NCBI RefSeq assembly: GCF_000212815.1
Contig: NZ_GL890986.1
Span: forward strand, 372,001-436,000
Origin: Streptococcus sanguinis SK49
GTDB lineage: Bacteria; Bacillota; Bacilli; Lactobacillales; Streptococcaceae
Direction: 5' to 3'
Length of the DNA stretch: 64,000 nucleotides
The notes under the pieces are model-generated. The model was given only the letters and a program-made list of their open reading frames with translations, had not been told where the DNA came from and searched no databases. The first letter of the stretch is position 1, and each line of letters begins with the position of its first letter. Positions 21,221 through 30,218 of this stretch are shown piece after piece. The translations under genes and the position numbers were made by a program.

Positions 21221-21970
21221 TTAAACACCGCCAAAACGTCGATTCCGGCGGCTATATTCTGCAATTGCAGTCTTCAAAGTATTCTCATCAAAGTCAGGCC
21301 AGAGAATATCCGTAAAATACAACTCACTGTATGCTGACTGCCAAGGCAGAAAATTGCTGAGGCGCAGCTCTCCACTGGTCCGAATCACCAGATCCGGATC
21401 GCGCAGCATCTTGGGTAAGTTGCTGGTATATAGGTAGTTGCCAATGACTTCCTCAGTAATGTCACCGGGGCTGAGTTTGGCATCCAGAACATCCTGAGCA
21501 ATCAATTTAACGGCCTGATTGATCTCATATCTACCACCGTAGTTTAGGGCAAAATTGAGAATCAAACCTGTATTGAGCTTGGTCAGGCTTTCAGCCTTTT
21601 CCAAAGCTTCAAATGTCGCCTTAGGAAGCTTAGCCGTGTCACCAATCATCTGGATTTTAACATTGTTCTTGTGTAGCTCTGGCACATAGCGGTCGTAAAA
21701 TTCAACCGGAAGATTCATGATAAAGGAAACTTCCTTTTCCGGCCGAGACCAATTTTCCGTTGAAAAGGCATAGACAGTCAAGACCTGAACACCCATTTCC
21801 TTGGCAGCAATCGTCACCTTTTGCAGGGTTTCCATACCAGCCTTATGACCGAACACGCGCGGCTGCATCCTTTTTTTGGCCCAGCGACCATTACCGTCCA
21901 TAATGACAGCAATGTGTTTGGGAACATTCAGCGGCGCGTTCAGCTTTTCTTTTTTCTTAAAACTAAACAT
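21221..21970 (-). CDS. uppS: Isoprenyl transferase (undecaprenyl diphosphate synthase)
   Basis: 249 residues. cis-Prenyltransferase that builds the C55 lipid carrier for wall and polysaccharide synthesis. HIAVIMDGNGRWAKKR holds the catalytic Asp25, and the second signature DLVIRTSGELRLSNFLPWQ followed by SAYSELYF is present. A TATAAT preceded by TGA at 22003-22008 is the likely promoter for uppS-cdsA(-eep-proS). Confidence 0.96.
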   Translation of the reverse strand: MFSFKKKEKLNAPLNVPKHIAVIMDGNGRWAKKRMQPRVFGHKAGMETLQKVTIAAKEMGVQVLTVYAFSTENWSRPEKEVSFIMNLPVEFYDRYVPELHKNNVKIQMIGDTAKLPKATFEALEKAESLTKLNTGLILNFALNYGGRYEINQAVKLIAQDVLDAKLSPGDITEEVIGNYLYTSNLPKMLRDPDLVIRTSGELRLSNFLPWQSAYSELYFTDILWPDFDENTLKTAIAEYSRRNRRFGGV

Positions 21971-22002
21971 ACTTTTTATCCTATTTAAAGTTTTATCAGT
22001 TC

Positions 22003-22008
22003 ATTATA
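22003..22008 (-). promoter_or_regulatory. Extended -10 upstream of uppS
   Basis: TATAAT with TGA directly before it on the minus strand, 32 bases upstream of the uppS ATG. Confidence 0.6.
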
Positions 22009-22182
22009 TCATAAATCCATGGAATGTGGGCAATTCATCCGCTTTTTCAAGCCTGAGGATATAAAATAAGGACAGAATGTCAACCGGAGAATCCAAACTC
22101 AGTTAAAACTCACCCAGGCTGTCCAAACCGCAAGGCAGATAAGCTTACAATCAAACACCTCCTAGCCACACGAGTCAAAACA

Positions 22183-22205
22183 AAAAAACAGCCCGCAAGC
22201 TGTTT
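22183..22205 (-). terminator. Terminator of yajC
   Basis: Minus strand AACAGC/GCTGTT stem, six-base loop, T7 tail, just past the yajC stop. Confidence 0.85.
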
Positions 22206-22211
22206 ATTTCT

Positions 22212-22547
22212 TTACTCTTCAATCGCTGATTCTTCCTCGGGAAGGTCAACGCTTCCTTCACCGCCAGCAGCAGCAGGAATGCCCTCAGCCAATGGCAGTA
22301 CAGTTTTAATAGCTGTCAGTTCAAAGGTTAGGTAAACACCGTCCACATCCAGAACAACTGTTTTCTTATCTGTGTCCACTTCATCTATCGTTCCATACAA
22401 ACCGCCGATGGTAATGACTTCATAGCCCTTCTGCAGCTTGTTAAGACTTTCCATACGCTGCTGAGCCTGTTTCTTTTGAGCACGCATTTGGAAATAGGTC
22501 ATCCCTACCAGTACAACCGCAAATACAATAAGCATAATTGGATTCAT
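22212..22547 (-). CDS. yajC: Preprotein translocase accessory subunit YajC
   Basis: 111 residues. One N-terminal transmembrane helix (IMLIVFAVVLVGMTYFQMRAQ), then a cytoplasmic KLQKGYEVITIGGLYGTIDEV domain, as in YajC proteins that associate with SecDF. The tail is acidic. Monocistronic between two terminators. Confidence 0.93.
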   Translation of the reverse strand: MNPIMLIVFAVVLVGMTYFQMRAQKKQAQQRMESLNKLQKGYEVITIGGLYGTIDEVDTDKKTVVLDVDGVYLTFELTAIKTVLPLAEGIPAAAGGEGSVDLPEEESAIEE

Positions 22548-22683
22548 ATCTTTTCTCCTTCGAATGTCATATATGAACTACTATAGCAGATTTCCCTTAT
22601 TTTTACAAGGCGATTCTGACTTTTCAAGTAAAGTCCGTCTCAAGTCGGATGAAGCATGATTAACCTAACGACATTTTTTAAAA

Positions 22684-22717
22684 AGCAAAAATCAGGATGA
22701 GCAACACCCTGATTTTA
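22684..22717 (-). terminator. Terminator of tkt
   Basis: Minus strand AAATCAGGGTG/CATCCTGATTT stem, five-base loop, then TTGCTTTTT. Confidence 0.85.
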
Positions 22718-22725
22718 TGTCTTTT

Positions 22726-24702
22726 TTATTTAAGGTTTTTAACAACTTCTGCTACGTGCTCAACTGTAAAGCCGTATTCTTCCAGCACCTTGCCTGCTGG
22801 CGCAGAGGCACCGAACTGGTCGATTCCGATAACTGCACCGTCTAGACCGACATACTTGTACCAAGGCTGGCTAGCTGCCATCTCAATCGCTACGCGACGA
22901 CGAACTGCATTAGGCAGAATTTCTTCTTTGTAGGCTGCATCTTGAGCATCAAAAAGCTCTGTTGATGGCACGCTGACCACACGAATTTTAGCGCCATCTG
23001 CTGCAAGTGCTTTAGCAGCCGCAACTGCCAAATTAACCTCAGAACCTGAAGCCAGCAAGATAGTATCGAAATCTGCTCCTGTTTCGTAAACTACATAAGC
23101 TCCTTTAGCTACCTTGTCAAAGTTTGTGCCTTCTTCGACTGTCAGATTTTGACGGGTCAAGACCAGAGCAGTCGGAGTAGATTGGCTCTTAAGGGCCAGA
23201 TACCAAGCTGCCTGAGTTTCACGCGCATCTGCTGGGCGAAAAACAGTCAGGTTTGGAATGGCACGCAGACCAGCCAAATGCTCAATCGGTTCGTGAGTTG
23301 GGCCGTCTTCACCAACTGCAATAGAATCATGCGTGAAAACATAAGTCACTGGTAAGCCTTGAAGGGCAGACAAACGGACAGCTGCCTTGACATAGTCTGA
23401 GAAGACGAAGAAGGTACCACCGTAAACGCGAAGACCACCATGAAGCGCCATACCGTTGAGAATTGTTCCCATAGCAAACTCGCGCACACCAAATTGGATA
23501 TTGCGATTGAGACGGTGAGCATCATCTTGCAGGCCGTCTTCCTTGATGTAGGTCATATTGGAATGAGCCAAGTCAGCAGAACCGCCGAGGAAAGTTGGAA
23601 GCACCTTAGCTGCTGCATTGAGTGCATCCTGACTGGAATTACGGGTTGCTTGAGAGAAGCCATTTTCAAGCACTGGGAAGTCTTCTGGTTTGATTTCTAC
23701 TGGATCCTGACCAGCAATGATGGCTGTTACTTCTGCTGCTAATTCTGGATGGGCTTGCTTGTAGTCATCTACTAGCTGCTTCCATGCATCGTATGCCGCT
23801 GCACCGCGCTCCGCTACATTTGTACGGTAGTCTGCATAGACTTCCTCAGGAATCTCAAATGGAGCATAGTCCCAGCCCAAGGCTTTACGAGTAGCTTCAG
23901 CTTCTTCTGCTCCCAGAGGCGCACCGTGCACTGCATTCGTTCCTTGCTTGTTTGGAGAACCGTAACCGATAACCGTCTTGACTTCAATCAAAGATGGTTT
24001 GCCGGAAGCTTTAGCTTCATTGATGGCTGCATCAATCGCTGCAAGGTCTGTTCCATCTTCTACCAAGGCAGTATGCCAACCATATGCTTCATAGCGGGCA
24101 CGAACATCTTCTGTAAAGGAATCCTTAGTCTCTCCATCTAGGTTGATATCATTTGAATCATAGAGAACAACCAGCTTGTCCAGCTTTTGCAGCCCAGCAT
24201 AAGAAGCAGCTTCAGCTGAAACCCCCTCCATCAAATCACCATCACCACAGATGACATAAGTGTAATGGTCGAAAATTGGATAGCCTTCACGGTTATACTT
24301 AGCAGCCAAGAAACGCTCTGTCTGAGCAAATCCAGTAGCTGTAGAAATACCCTGTCCCAGTGGGCCAGTAGTGGCATCGACACCAGCTGTGTGGCCAAAC
24401 TCTGGGTGACCAGGTGTCTTAGAACCCCATTGGCGGAAGTTTTTGATTTCCTCCATGCTGACATCTTTAAAGCCAGACAGATGAAGCAAGGCATAAAGCA
24501 ACATAGAGCCATGTCCTGCAGATAGGACGAAGCGATCGCGGTTAATCCAGTTTGGCTCTTCTGGATTGATACGAAGTTGTTTAGTAAACAAGTCATAAGC
24601 CATTGGCGCAGCGCCCATGACTACACCAGGGTGACCTGACTTAGACTTTTCAATCGCGTCAATTCCTAAAAAGCGAATGGCATTAACTGATAATTGTGAC
24701 AT
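22726..24702 (-). CDS. tkt: Transketolase
   Basis: 658 residues, standard length. Thiamine-diphosphate motif [18 protein letters not shown] with SNDINLDG, the HGAPLG loop, and the transketolase signature region [18 protein letters not shown]. Transfers two-carbon ketol units from xylulose-5-phosphate. It lies next to ulaG and connects the ascorbate route, which ends in xylulose-5-phosphate, to central metabolism. AAGGAGAA precedes the ATG. An 11-base inverted repeat surrounds its -35 box, suggesting a dedicated repressor. Confidence 0.96.
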   Translation of the reverse strand: MSQLSVNAIRFLGIDAIEKSKSGHPGVVMGAAPMAYDLFTKQLRINPEEPNWINRDRFVLSAGHGSMLLYALLHLSGFKDVSMEEIKNFRQWGSKTPGHPEFGHTAGVDATTGPLGQGISTATGFAQTERFLAAKYNREGYPIFDHYTYVICGDGDLMEGVSAEAASYAGLQKLDKLVVLYDSNDINLDGETKDSFTEDVRARYEAYGWHTALVEDGTDLAAIDAAINEAKASGKPSLIEVKTVIGYGSPNKQGTNAVHGAPLGAEEAEATRKALGWDYAPFEIPEEVYADYRTNVAERGAAAYDAWKQLVDDYKQAHPELAAEVTAIIAGQDPVEIKPEDFPVLENGFSQATRNSSQDALNAAAKVLPTFLGGSADLAHSNMTYIKEDGLQDDAHRLNRNIQFGVREFAMGTILNGMALHGGLRVYGGTFFVFSDYVKAAVRLSALQGLPVTYVFTHDSIAVGEDGPTHEPIEHLAGLRAIPNLTVFRPADARETQAAWYLALKSQSTPTALVLTRQNLTVEEGTNFDKVAKGAYVVYETGADFDTILLASGSEVNLAVAAAKALAADGAKIRVVSVPSTELFDAQDAAYKEEILPNAVRRRVAIEMAASQPWYKYVGLDGAVIGIDQFGASAPAGKVLEEYGFTVEHVAEVVKNLK

Positions 24703-24791
24703 TGGATTCTCCTTATTTTTACTAAAATCTGTCCTGACATCAGAACAGGATAAACAGTGGTCGTAGAAACGATAAAAATTGTCTCATATCT

Positions 24792-24820
24792 ATTATAAGA
24801 AAATTATCCCTATATCGCAA
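24792..24820 (-). promoter_or_regulatory. tkt promoter
   Basis: Minus strand TTGCGA (24815-24820), 17-base spacer, TATAAT (24792-24797), with a leader of about 85 bases to tkt. Confidence 0.7.
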
Positions 24821-24832
24821 GATAGGGATAAT
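24803..24832. promoter_or_regulatory. Perfect inverted repeat over the tkt -35 (operator candidate)
   Basis: Arms ATTATCCCTAT and ATAGGGATAAT (11 bases each, perfect) separated by 8 bases that contain the -35 hexamer. No T run follows on either strand, so it looks like an operator rather than a terminator. The regulator is unknown. Confidence 0.55.
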
Positions 24833-25000
24833 CTCATCGGATACTTTCTGAAGCCTTTATCCATTTGAACTTTTGCTTCATCAAATAGAAAAACATTTTA
24901 TAATCAATGAAAATCTAAGGGCAAACTTGAAAGCTAGCCAAGGACTGAATTTGAAAACAGCATGGCAGGGCTGACAAGATTTAAAGATTTTGAAAGAATA

Positions 25001-26092
25001 TTAAAGGAGGGCTTTAAATTGAATATTGGACTCTTGCTCGAAACAGTCATCAAAGCCACGAGGATGGTGGTATTCGATTCTATCTTTGTCCAGAGGATAG
25101 GTATACTTGCCGCCCACTTCCCAGATGAATGGATGGAACTGATATTGAAGGCGCTCTTTGCGCATCTTCCACAAGGCTAAAATCTCATCCGTTGAAGCCA
25201 TAAAGTTGGACCAGATATCATAGTGAACTGGGATGATGACCTTGGCCCGCAGGTTTTCAGCCATACGCAGTAAGTCGATAGACGTCATCTTGTCCTGAAT
25301 ACCGACAGGATTGTCACCATAGTTATTGATAGCTACATCAATCTGGAAGTCCTTACCGTGCTTGGCAAAGTAGTTAGAGAAGTGAGAGTCTGCACCGTGA
25401 TAGATGGTTCCGCCTGGTGTTTCAAAGACATAGTTAACTGCCTTGCGTGCCATTTCTTCATCGGTCACAGCCAGTCCAGCCAGTTCTCCGTCTTGAGCTT
25501 CAGCACCTTCAACTGGCAGAGTCACCAGACAGGTACGGTCAAATGATTCAACAGCTGTCACCTTGATGTCCTTAAACTCAAAGCTTTCACCTGGCTTGAT
25601 TACCATGATGCGTTCTTCAGGCACACCCCATTTTTTCCAAATTTCGCCGCACTCATAAGGTCCGACAAACTTAACATGATCCAAGTTAGGATTGTTGACA
25701 ATAGCCGCTGCGGTATTGATGTCAATGTGATCGCTATGGAAATGAGAAACTAAATAATAATCTAGTTCATTGATAGCAAAAGGATCGATAACCATCGGCT
25801 GCACGCGCAGATTGGGCTGCAGCTTGCGGACACCAGCCATATTGGCCATCTGATGGCCTCTGACCATATCTTTAACCTTCTTGGTTGATTTTCCTCGGTT
25901 AGACCACAGATCCATGACGACATTGGCACCGCCCGGCGTCTTAATCCAGACACCGCAGTTGCCCAGCCACCACATGGCAAAATTGCCTTCTGGCACTACT
26001 TCTTCTTCAATTTCTTCATTGAGCCAAGTGCCCCATTCTGGAAAAGTTGACAAAATCCAAGATTCTCTGGTAATGTCTTTCACGTTTGGCAT
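25001..26092 (-). CDS. ulaG: L-ascorbate-6-phosphate lactonase
   Basis: 363 residues, metallo-beta-lactamase fold. The metal motif HFHSDHID is at about residues 116-123 ([14 protein letters not shown]), followed by further histidines ([20 protein letters not shown]). Hydrolyses the lactone ring of ascorbate-6-phosphate to 3-keto-L-gulonate-6-phosphate. GAGGAGGAATG precedes the ATG. It stands apart from the other ula genes but shares their operator and -10 geometry, so it is probably co-activated. About 170 bases between its stop and the tkt operator hold no gene. Confidence 0.94.
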   Translation of the reverse strand: MPNVKDITRESWILSTFPEWGTWLNEEIEEEVVPEGNFAMWWLGNCGVWIKTPGGANVVMDLWSNRGKSTKKVKDMVRGHQMANMAGVRKLQPNLRVQPMVIDPFAINELDYYLVSHFHSDHIDINTAAAIVNNPNLDHVKFVGPYECGEIWKKWGVPEERIMVIKPGESFEFKDIKVTAVESFDRTCLVTLPVEGAEAQDGELAGLAVTDEEMARKAVNYVFETPGGTIYHGADSHFSNYFAKHGKDFQIDVAINNYGDNPVGIQDKMTSIDLLRMAENLRAKVIIPVHYDIWSNFMASTDEILALWKMRKERLQYQFHPFIWEVGGKYTYPLDKDRIEYHHPRGFDDCFEQESNIQFKALL

Positions 26093-26133
26093 AGTCCATT
26101 CCTCCTCAAAAATTGATTGATTTCTATGCTTCT

Positions 26134-26139
26134 AGTATA
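26134..26139 (-). promoter_or_regulatory. ulaG -10 box
   Basis: TATACT on the minus strand without a recognisable -35; the position of the -35 is occupied by the ula operator, consistent with activator dependence. Confidence 0.6.
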
Positions 26140-26161
26140 GTCCGCCTCAAGGGATAAAAAA

Positions 26162-26200
26162 AGACCAAATAAAACACAGGTCTGTGTTCAAGATTGGACT
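26162..26200 (-). promoter_or_regulatory. ula operator upstream of ulaG (likely UlaR site)
   Basis: 39-bp element bounded by AGACCAA and TTGGACT (inverted arms), with an inner ACACAG/CTGTGT pair. 28 of 39 positions are identical to the element upstream of ulaA (43158-43196), and both end 22 bases upstream of the -10 hexamer. Confidence 0.7.
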
Positions 26201-26215
26201 TTATTTTTTGATAAA

Positions 26216-26246
26216 AACACCCGCGAGTTTGGACTTGCGGGTGTGG
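26216..26246 (-). terminator. Terminator now separated from its gene by the IS200 element
   Basis: Minus strand ACACCCGC/GCGGGTGT stem with a 12-base loop and TTTTT tail. The nearest upstream minus-strand gene is the CPBP protease gene at 26964, with the IS between them, so it probably served that transcript before the insertion. Confidence 0.6.
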
Positions 26247-26268
26247 TTTAATTTGTGACTTTCAGTCT

Positions 26269-26292
26269 GTCTCGCTCCGCTAGGTGCGAGAC
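26269..26292. repeat. Hairpin at the left flank of the IS element
   Basis: GTCTCGC/GCGAGAC perfect 7-bp stem with a 10-base loop, directly next to the IS left-end hairpin. It may be the outer part of the IS or host DNA. Confidence 0.4.
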
Positions 26293-26294
26293 AA

Positions 26295-27020
26295 ATAAAC
26301 CACCCGCTATGCGGGTGCGCCTCGAAGGTTATACCAAAAAAACTCCAAACGCGATACAATAAAGGTGTTCAAGCCCATTGTGAAGCGAAAGGAGAAAAAT
26401 ATGGTGCAAAAGGCACATAGTTTATCACACACAAAGTGGATGTGTAAATATCACATTGTGTTTACACCTAAGTATAGACGAAAAGTCATCTATAATCAAT
26501 ATCGAAACAGTTTGGGTGAAATATTCCACCGATTATGTAGTTATAAAGGTGTTGAAATTATCGAGGGTCACTTAATGCCAGATCATGTACATATGTTGGT
26601 AAGTATTCCACCGAGGATAAGTGTTTCTAGTTTTATGGAGGATTTAAACGGTAAAAGTGCTCTCATGATGTTTGATAAACACGTCAACCTAAAATATAAG
26701 TTTGGGAACTGACATTTTTGGGCGGAAGGTTATTACGTGAGTACAGTAGGACTTAATGAAGCCACAATTAAGAAATATATCCAAGAGCAGGAAAAGCATG
26801 ATATAGCGTTGGATAAATTGAGTGTGAAAGAATATGAGGATCCCTTTAGGGATAGTGGTAAATAATGCAAACATCTCTTTGAGAGGTTTGTGACGAGTCA
26901 AGAGCAATGAGGCTTGAACAAAGTGAAAACCAGCGTCTTTAGGCGCTGGCTGGTGATGTGGGCTTATAGCCCTGGGACAAACCACCCGTTAGACGGGTGG
27001 TTATGATTGAGAATATTCAA
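26295..27020 (+). mobile_element. IS200/IS605-family element (tnpA only, IS200 type)
   Basis: A tnpA-like gene is flanked by subterminal hairpins: left ACCACCCGC/GCGGGTG (26299-26317), right ACCACCCG/CGGGTGGT (26981-27001) and an inner CCAGCG/CGCTGG stem (26930-26949). There are no inverted terminal repeats or target duplications and no tnpB, as expected of IS200 elements. Exact ends are uncertain by some tens of bases; a TCAA at 27017-27020 is a plausible right cleavage site. The right end forms the 3' end of the CPBP gene on the other strand. Confidence 0.75.
26401..26865 (+). pseudogene. tnpA: IS200-type Y1 transposase with an internal nonsense codon
   Basis: A 154-codon frame with a TGA at 26710-26712. 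Before it: HTKWMCKYHIVFTPKYRRKV and the HUH motif HLMPDHVHML. After it, in the same frame: HFWAEGYYVSTVGLNEATIKKYI, with the catalytic tyrosine in KYIQEQ. A CGA-to-TGA change is the simplest explanation, since the frame is otherwise intact. The truncated product would lack the catalytic tyrosine and should be inactive unless the stop is read through. AAGGAG precedes the ATG at 26401. Confidence 0.85.
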
Positions 27021-27701
27021 ATAGATGAAACTCCAAATCTCACTCCAATGATTAGCTGTATTCCAAAAAATATGGAAAGTCAAAGGGTAGTAAATGGACT
27101 TGGTGTAGCGAAAAATAAAACCTATCACAGCACCAGCCATTGCATAAAAGAAAAAATCAATCCAAGACCAAGGAAAGCCTATAATGTGAAAAATACCAAA
27201 GGCTGCTGCCGAAACAAGAACATCCAAGAAATATTGGGAATTCCTGAAATAACTGGTCATAATAGCTCCACGAAAAACCAACTCCTCACGAACAGGGCTC
27301 AAAATAGACATCACGAACAAGTGACTGCCCCATACAAATGTGCTAGGATGCGCATATCTAATATCATCTAAGCCTTGTTGATTTGTCGTAACGTAATTAG
27401 GAAACCATTGCCAATACTGCTCGTTAAAATACTGAAGGAAATAATAAAGTCCCACTGTTACTAGAATATAAGACAGTTTTATTTTAGAAAATTTAAAGAT
27501 AGATTTATCACCCCAGCGCCAAATAGCAAAAATTGAACAGACAATCGTAATTAGCAAAGCAGACAAATAAATCGTCATTTCCAAATCGCTGTAGACTTTT
27601 ACTTTCCTACCGTTTAAAAAAACTTCAACCCACATTGTTAACATTTTTACTAGAAAAAGTAAAATAATTGGATAGATATATTGGATGATTTTTCTTTTCA
27701 T
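26964..27701 (-). CDS. CPBP-family intramembrane protease (Abi), C-terminus altered by the IS
   Basis: About 245 residues, seven or so hydrophobic segments, with the CPBP motifs REELVFRG, FGIFHIIG and a final FHIFWNTANHW. In streptococci such proteins include bacteriocin immunity factors and CAAX-type proteases. The last 12 or so residues (HPSNGWFVPGL) are encoded by the right end of the IS200 element, so the native tail and stop have been replaced; the three catalytic motifs are upstream and intact. The start is uncertain: 27701 (MKRKIIQ) lacks a strong ribosome site and 27761 is an alternative. It follows the ulaR-like gene on the same strand. Confidence 0.65.
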   Translation of the reverse strand: MKRKIIQYIYPIILLFLVKMLTMWVEVFLNGRKVKVYSDLEMTIYLSALLITIVCSIFAIWRWGDKSIFKFSKIKLSYILVTVGLYYFLQYFNEQYWQWFPNYVTTNQQGLDDIRYAHPSTFVWGSHLFVMSILSPVREELVFRGAIMTSYFRNSQYFLDVLVSAAAFGIFHIIGFPWSWIDFFFYAMAGAVIGFIFRYTKSIYYPLTFHIFWNTANHWSEIWSFIYLNILNHNHPSNGWFVPGL

Positions 27702-27788
27702 ATGCAAAATAAAATAACAGATTTTCCAGAAAATTAAAACACAAGTCCTCGAAATGTACATTTTTGTCCGTGAACTGGTAAAATCAGG

Positions 27789-29450
27789 CTAATTTCCAGT
27801 CAAAATCTGCTTTTCGACCAGGTTTTCGATTTGGTACTGGAGTTCCTTGGCTTCTTCGCTATTGGCAAGATAATGCGCCAAGAGCCGCTCTAGCTCACTT
27901 CTGAAATCGCTGTGCTGACTGGCTGTCAGGCGATACTTGATAAAGCGGTTGAGCTTGACCACGTCTTCATAGTCAAAAATAGGATTGACCTGCACCAGCG
28001 GAAATCTACTGCTAAGCCCGTCGCTGGTCACAATCAGCAAATCCACTTCCAACAGGTCTTCCACGCTCTTAAATTGCTCACTGGTAAAGACAGCGCGGAT
28101 ATAGTCATGCGGAAAATAATACTGGCACTGCTTGAGCAAGAAGCGCTGGACTGCCACCCCCTCATCACAGACAATATAAATCTGCTTGACCTCCTTGGGC
28201 CTCGTCGCCTGCGGCTTCAAAGCACCACCTAGGTGCATAGCCAAGTAGGCAATCTCGTCTCGCGTCAGCGAAATGAGCCAGGCCTCCTCCAAAATCCCCA
28301 CGCTCTGCTCGGTATAGTGATAAAGCTCAGGATACTTTTGCAGAATGTGCCGCGTCAGCGGATTTTTGGAAAAAATGCCGTAAGTCTTGCGGAACAAAAG
28401 CGCCTTACAGTGGGTCATGAGATTGCGAATCAGGTCGTCACGATTTTCCAGCTCATAGGGAGAATGCGCTTCAAAATCCCAGATGAAATTGTCAATGGCC
28501 AGCTGCAAATCCGCGAAATCTTCACTAGTTGCATGTAAATCCTGGTCTTTTCGATAAGAAAGCAACAAAACCGCAATCCAAGACAGCTCAATCTCATCCA
28601 AATGCAAGCCCAATTTTTCGTCCAGCAAAGTCTGAAGCTTCTTAGCCGTGCTGTATTCCACGCGCTTACGAATAAGAGAAAACTCGCGGTACAAATCGTC
28701 CCTCTCCTGCTCGCTCAAGGTCATATTACGGTAGGACAGCAGCAGATAAGGCAGAACCTTGAGCATAAACTCGATTTCATAGCGATTGATTTTCTTGCCC
28801 AAGTCCTGCTCGATAAAATGCACCTGCTGGTTGAGAAAAATTTGTAATTCCTCGGACAGCAGCACATCTTCCTGCACAAACTGCTTGATTTTACTTCCCA
28901 AAATCCGCATAAAACCGCTATTGCCCTCAGAAAAAATCGTGGTCAACAGAGCGTGAACGTACTGGACTTTATTGAGCGGGTGGCATTTGAGAACATAGCC
29001 CTGCGACTTGGTTGTAATGAGACTAACCTGATACTGCTCGACCGTCAGCTGGCTACGAATGGTGTTGAGATCGTTGAGCACTGTATTACGCGACACCTCG
29101 GTCAAATCCATGAGCTTTTCAATCGTCACGCGCTCTTTCAAGACGCAGATAAAGAGAATCATCAGCTGCATGCGCTCTTCCATACTCATGACATAGCTGT
29201 GAGCATCCACGCTTTCAAGCAAGGCTTCACAAGCCTCTCGTTGTTCCGCTGTCAAAACCAGTCCGACCCGCGGCTGGCTGACAATCTTGTCCACTCCTTG
29301 AGGCAAAGCGTCGTTTATTTTTTCTAAATGATAATAAATTTTGCGGCGCGATTGCCCTGTGGCACGAGAAATCGCCATAATTGTTTCAGGCTCTGTTAAC
29401 TGCAAAAGATAGTTGAGCAAAACAGAGCTGCTTTTATCTAAATAAATCAT
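27789..29450 (-). CDS. ulaR: PRD-containing BglG/MtlR-type activator, probable ascorbate regulator UlaR
   Basis: 553 residues. Two HTH regions (AISRATGQSRRKIYYHLEKIN, and LTEVSRNTVLNDLNTIRSQL), two PRDs (the second with a conserved His in AYLAMHLGGAL; the first reads LSWIAVLLLSYRKD and lacks the matching His), and a C-terminal IIB-like domain (VCDEGVAVQRFLLKQC). There is no IIA domain. In pneumococcus, as I recall, a BglG-type UlaR is encoded between ulaG and ulaF; the position here beside ulaG supports the same identity. The TATACT with preceding TGA about 30 bases before the ATG is a likely extended -10. Confidence 0.78.
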   Translation of the reverse strand: MIYLDKSSSVLLNYLLQLTEPETIMAISRATGQSRRKIYYHLEKINDALPQGVDKIVSQPRVGLVLTAEQREACEALLESVDAHSYVMSMEERMQLMILFICVLKERVTIEKLMDLTEVSRNTVLNDLNTIRSQLTVEQYQVSLITTKSQGYVLKCHPLNKVQYVHALLTTIFSEGNSGFMRILGSKIKQFVQEDVLLSEELQIFLNQQVHFIEQDLGKKINRYEIEFMLKVLPYLLLSYRNMTLSEQERDDLYREFSLIRKRVEYSTAKKLQTLLDEKLGLHLDEIELSWIAVLLLSYRKDQDLHATSEDFADLQLAIDNFIWDFEAHSPYELENRDDLIRNLMTHCKALLFRKTYGIFSKNPLTRHILQKYPELYHYTEQSVGILEEAWLISLTRDEIAYLAMHLGGALKPQATRPKEVKQIYIVCDEGVAVQRFLLKQCQYYFPHDYIRAVFTSEQFKSVEDLLEVDLLIVTSDGLSSRFPLVQVNPIFDYEDVVKLNRFIKYRLTASQHSDFRSELERLLAHYLANSEEAKELQYQIENLVEKQILTGN

Positions 29451-29541
29451 TTGCTTTTCTTTCCTTTAAACTTCCTTTCTAGTATATCACAACCGCTTAC
29501 AAAATTGAAAGATGAAGGATTTTTCAGCTACTTGGAAAGTC

Positions 29542-29570
29542 TTGTTTCCCACTCCCTTGCATGTTATAAT
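29542..29570 (+). promoter_or_regulatory. Promoter of the sugar O-acetyltransferase gene
   Basis: TTGTTT (29542-29547), 17-base spacer, TATAAT (29565-29570) preceded by TGT, 21 bases before the ATG. It is divergent from ulaR. Confidence 0.65.
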
Positions 29571-29591
29571 AAAAGAAAAAAGGAGCTCTCC

Positions 29592-30182
29592 ATGAATCTT
29601 GAAGAACAACAGTCGCATATTCTTTCGGGTGCCATGTACAATGACTTGACTCCCGAGTTGGTCGAAGCACGCGAAAAAACGGTCTTTCTGACCAACCGCT
29701 ACAATGCCAGTTTTGGACAGCCTGCTAGCGAGCGGCAGGCTATTTTAAAAGAAGTGCTTAAATCCGTCGGAAAAAATGCCCATTTTGAGCCGACTTTTCG
29801 TTGTGAGTTCGGCTACAATATCAGCATCGGGGACAATTTTTATGCAAATTTTGACTGTGTTATGCTGGACGGCGGCGGTATTGAGATTGGTGACAATGTC
29901 CTTTTTGGACCGCGCGTCGGACTCTACACGTCCAATCATGCTCTGGATGCTTGGGAGCGTAGTCAGGGGGCTTGCTATGCCAAGCCGATTAAGATTGGCG
30001 ACAATGTCTGGCTAGGTGCTGGCGTTCATGTCAATCAAGGTGTGACGATTGGAGACAACAGTGTCATTGGCTCAGGGAGCGTCGTGACCAAGGACATCCC
30101 AGCTAATGTTGTGGCGGCTGGCGTTCCTTGCCGCGTCATTCGACCAATCACTGACCAAGACAAAAGCAATTATCAACCATAA
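29592..30182 (+). CDS. Sugar O-acetyltransferase (maltose/galactoside acetyltransferase family)
   Basis: 196 residues. The N-terminal cap SGAMYNDLTPELVEAREKT is the Mac domain, followed by left-handed beta-helix hexapeptide repeats (ISIGDNFYANFDCVML, IEIGDNVLFGP, IKIGDNVWLGAGV, VTIGDNSVIGSGSVV) and the acetyl-CoA loop with catalytic His in LYTSNHALDA. Transfers acetyl from acetyl-CoA to sugars, thought to detoxify non-metabolised analogues. AAGGAG precedes the ATG. Monocistronic. Confidence 0.88.
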   Translation: MNLEEQQSHILSGAMYNDLTPELVEAREKTVFLTNRYNASFGQPASERQAILKEVLKSVGKNAHFEPTFRCEFGYNISIGDNFYANFDCVMLDGGGIEIGDNVLFGPRVGLYTSNHALDAWERSQGACYAKPIKIGDNVWLGAGVHVNQGVTIGDNSVIGSGSVVTKDIPANVVAAGVPCRVIRPITDQDKSNYQP

Positions 30183-30218
30183 AACTGAGGTAGGTGAACC
30201 TACCTCAGTTTTATTTTT
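30181..30218. terminator. Bidirectional terminator
   Basis: AAAACTGAGGTAGG/CCTACCTCAGTTTT stem with a four-base loop, T-rich on both strands. It serves the acetyltransferase gene and the convergent seven-gene sugar cassette. Confidence 0.9.

Noticed and set aside
24803..24832. Inverted repeat read as a terminator of ulaG
   Set aside because: It lies about 170 bases past the ulaG stop, has no T run, and frames the -35 of a good tkt promoter, so an operator fits better.
26365..26400. Upstream start for the IS200 transposase
   Set aside because: AAGGAG sits just before the ATG at 26401, and family proteins begin shortly before the HTKWMCKYHIVF segment.
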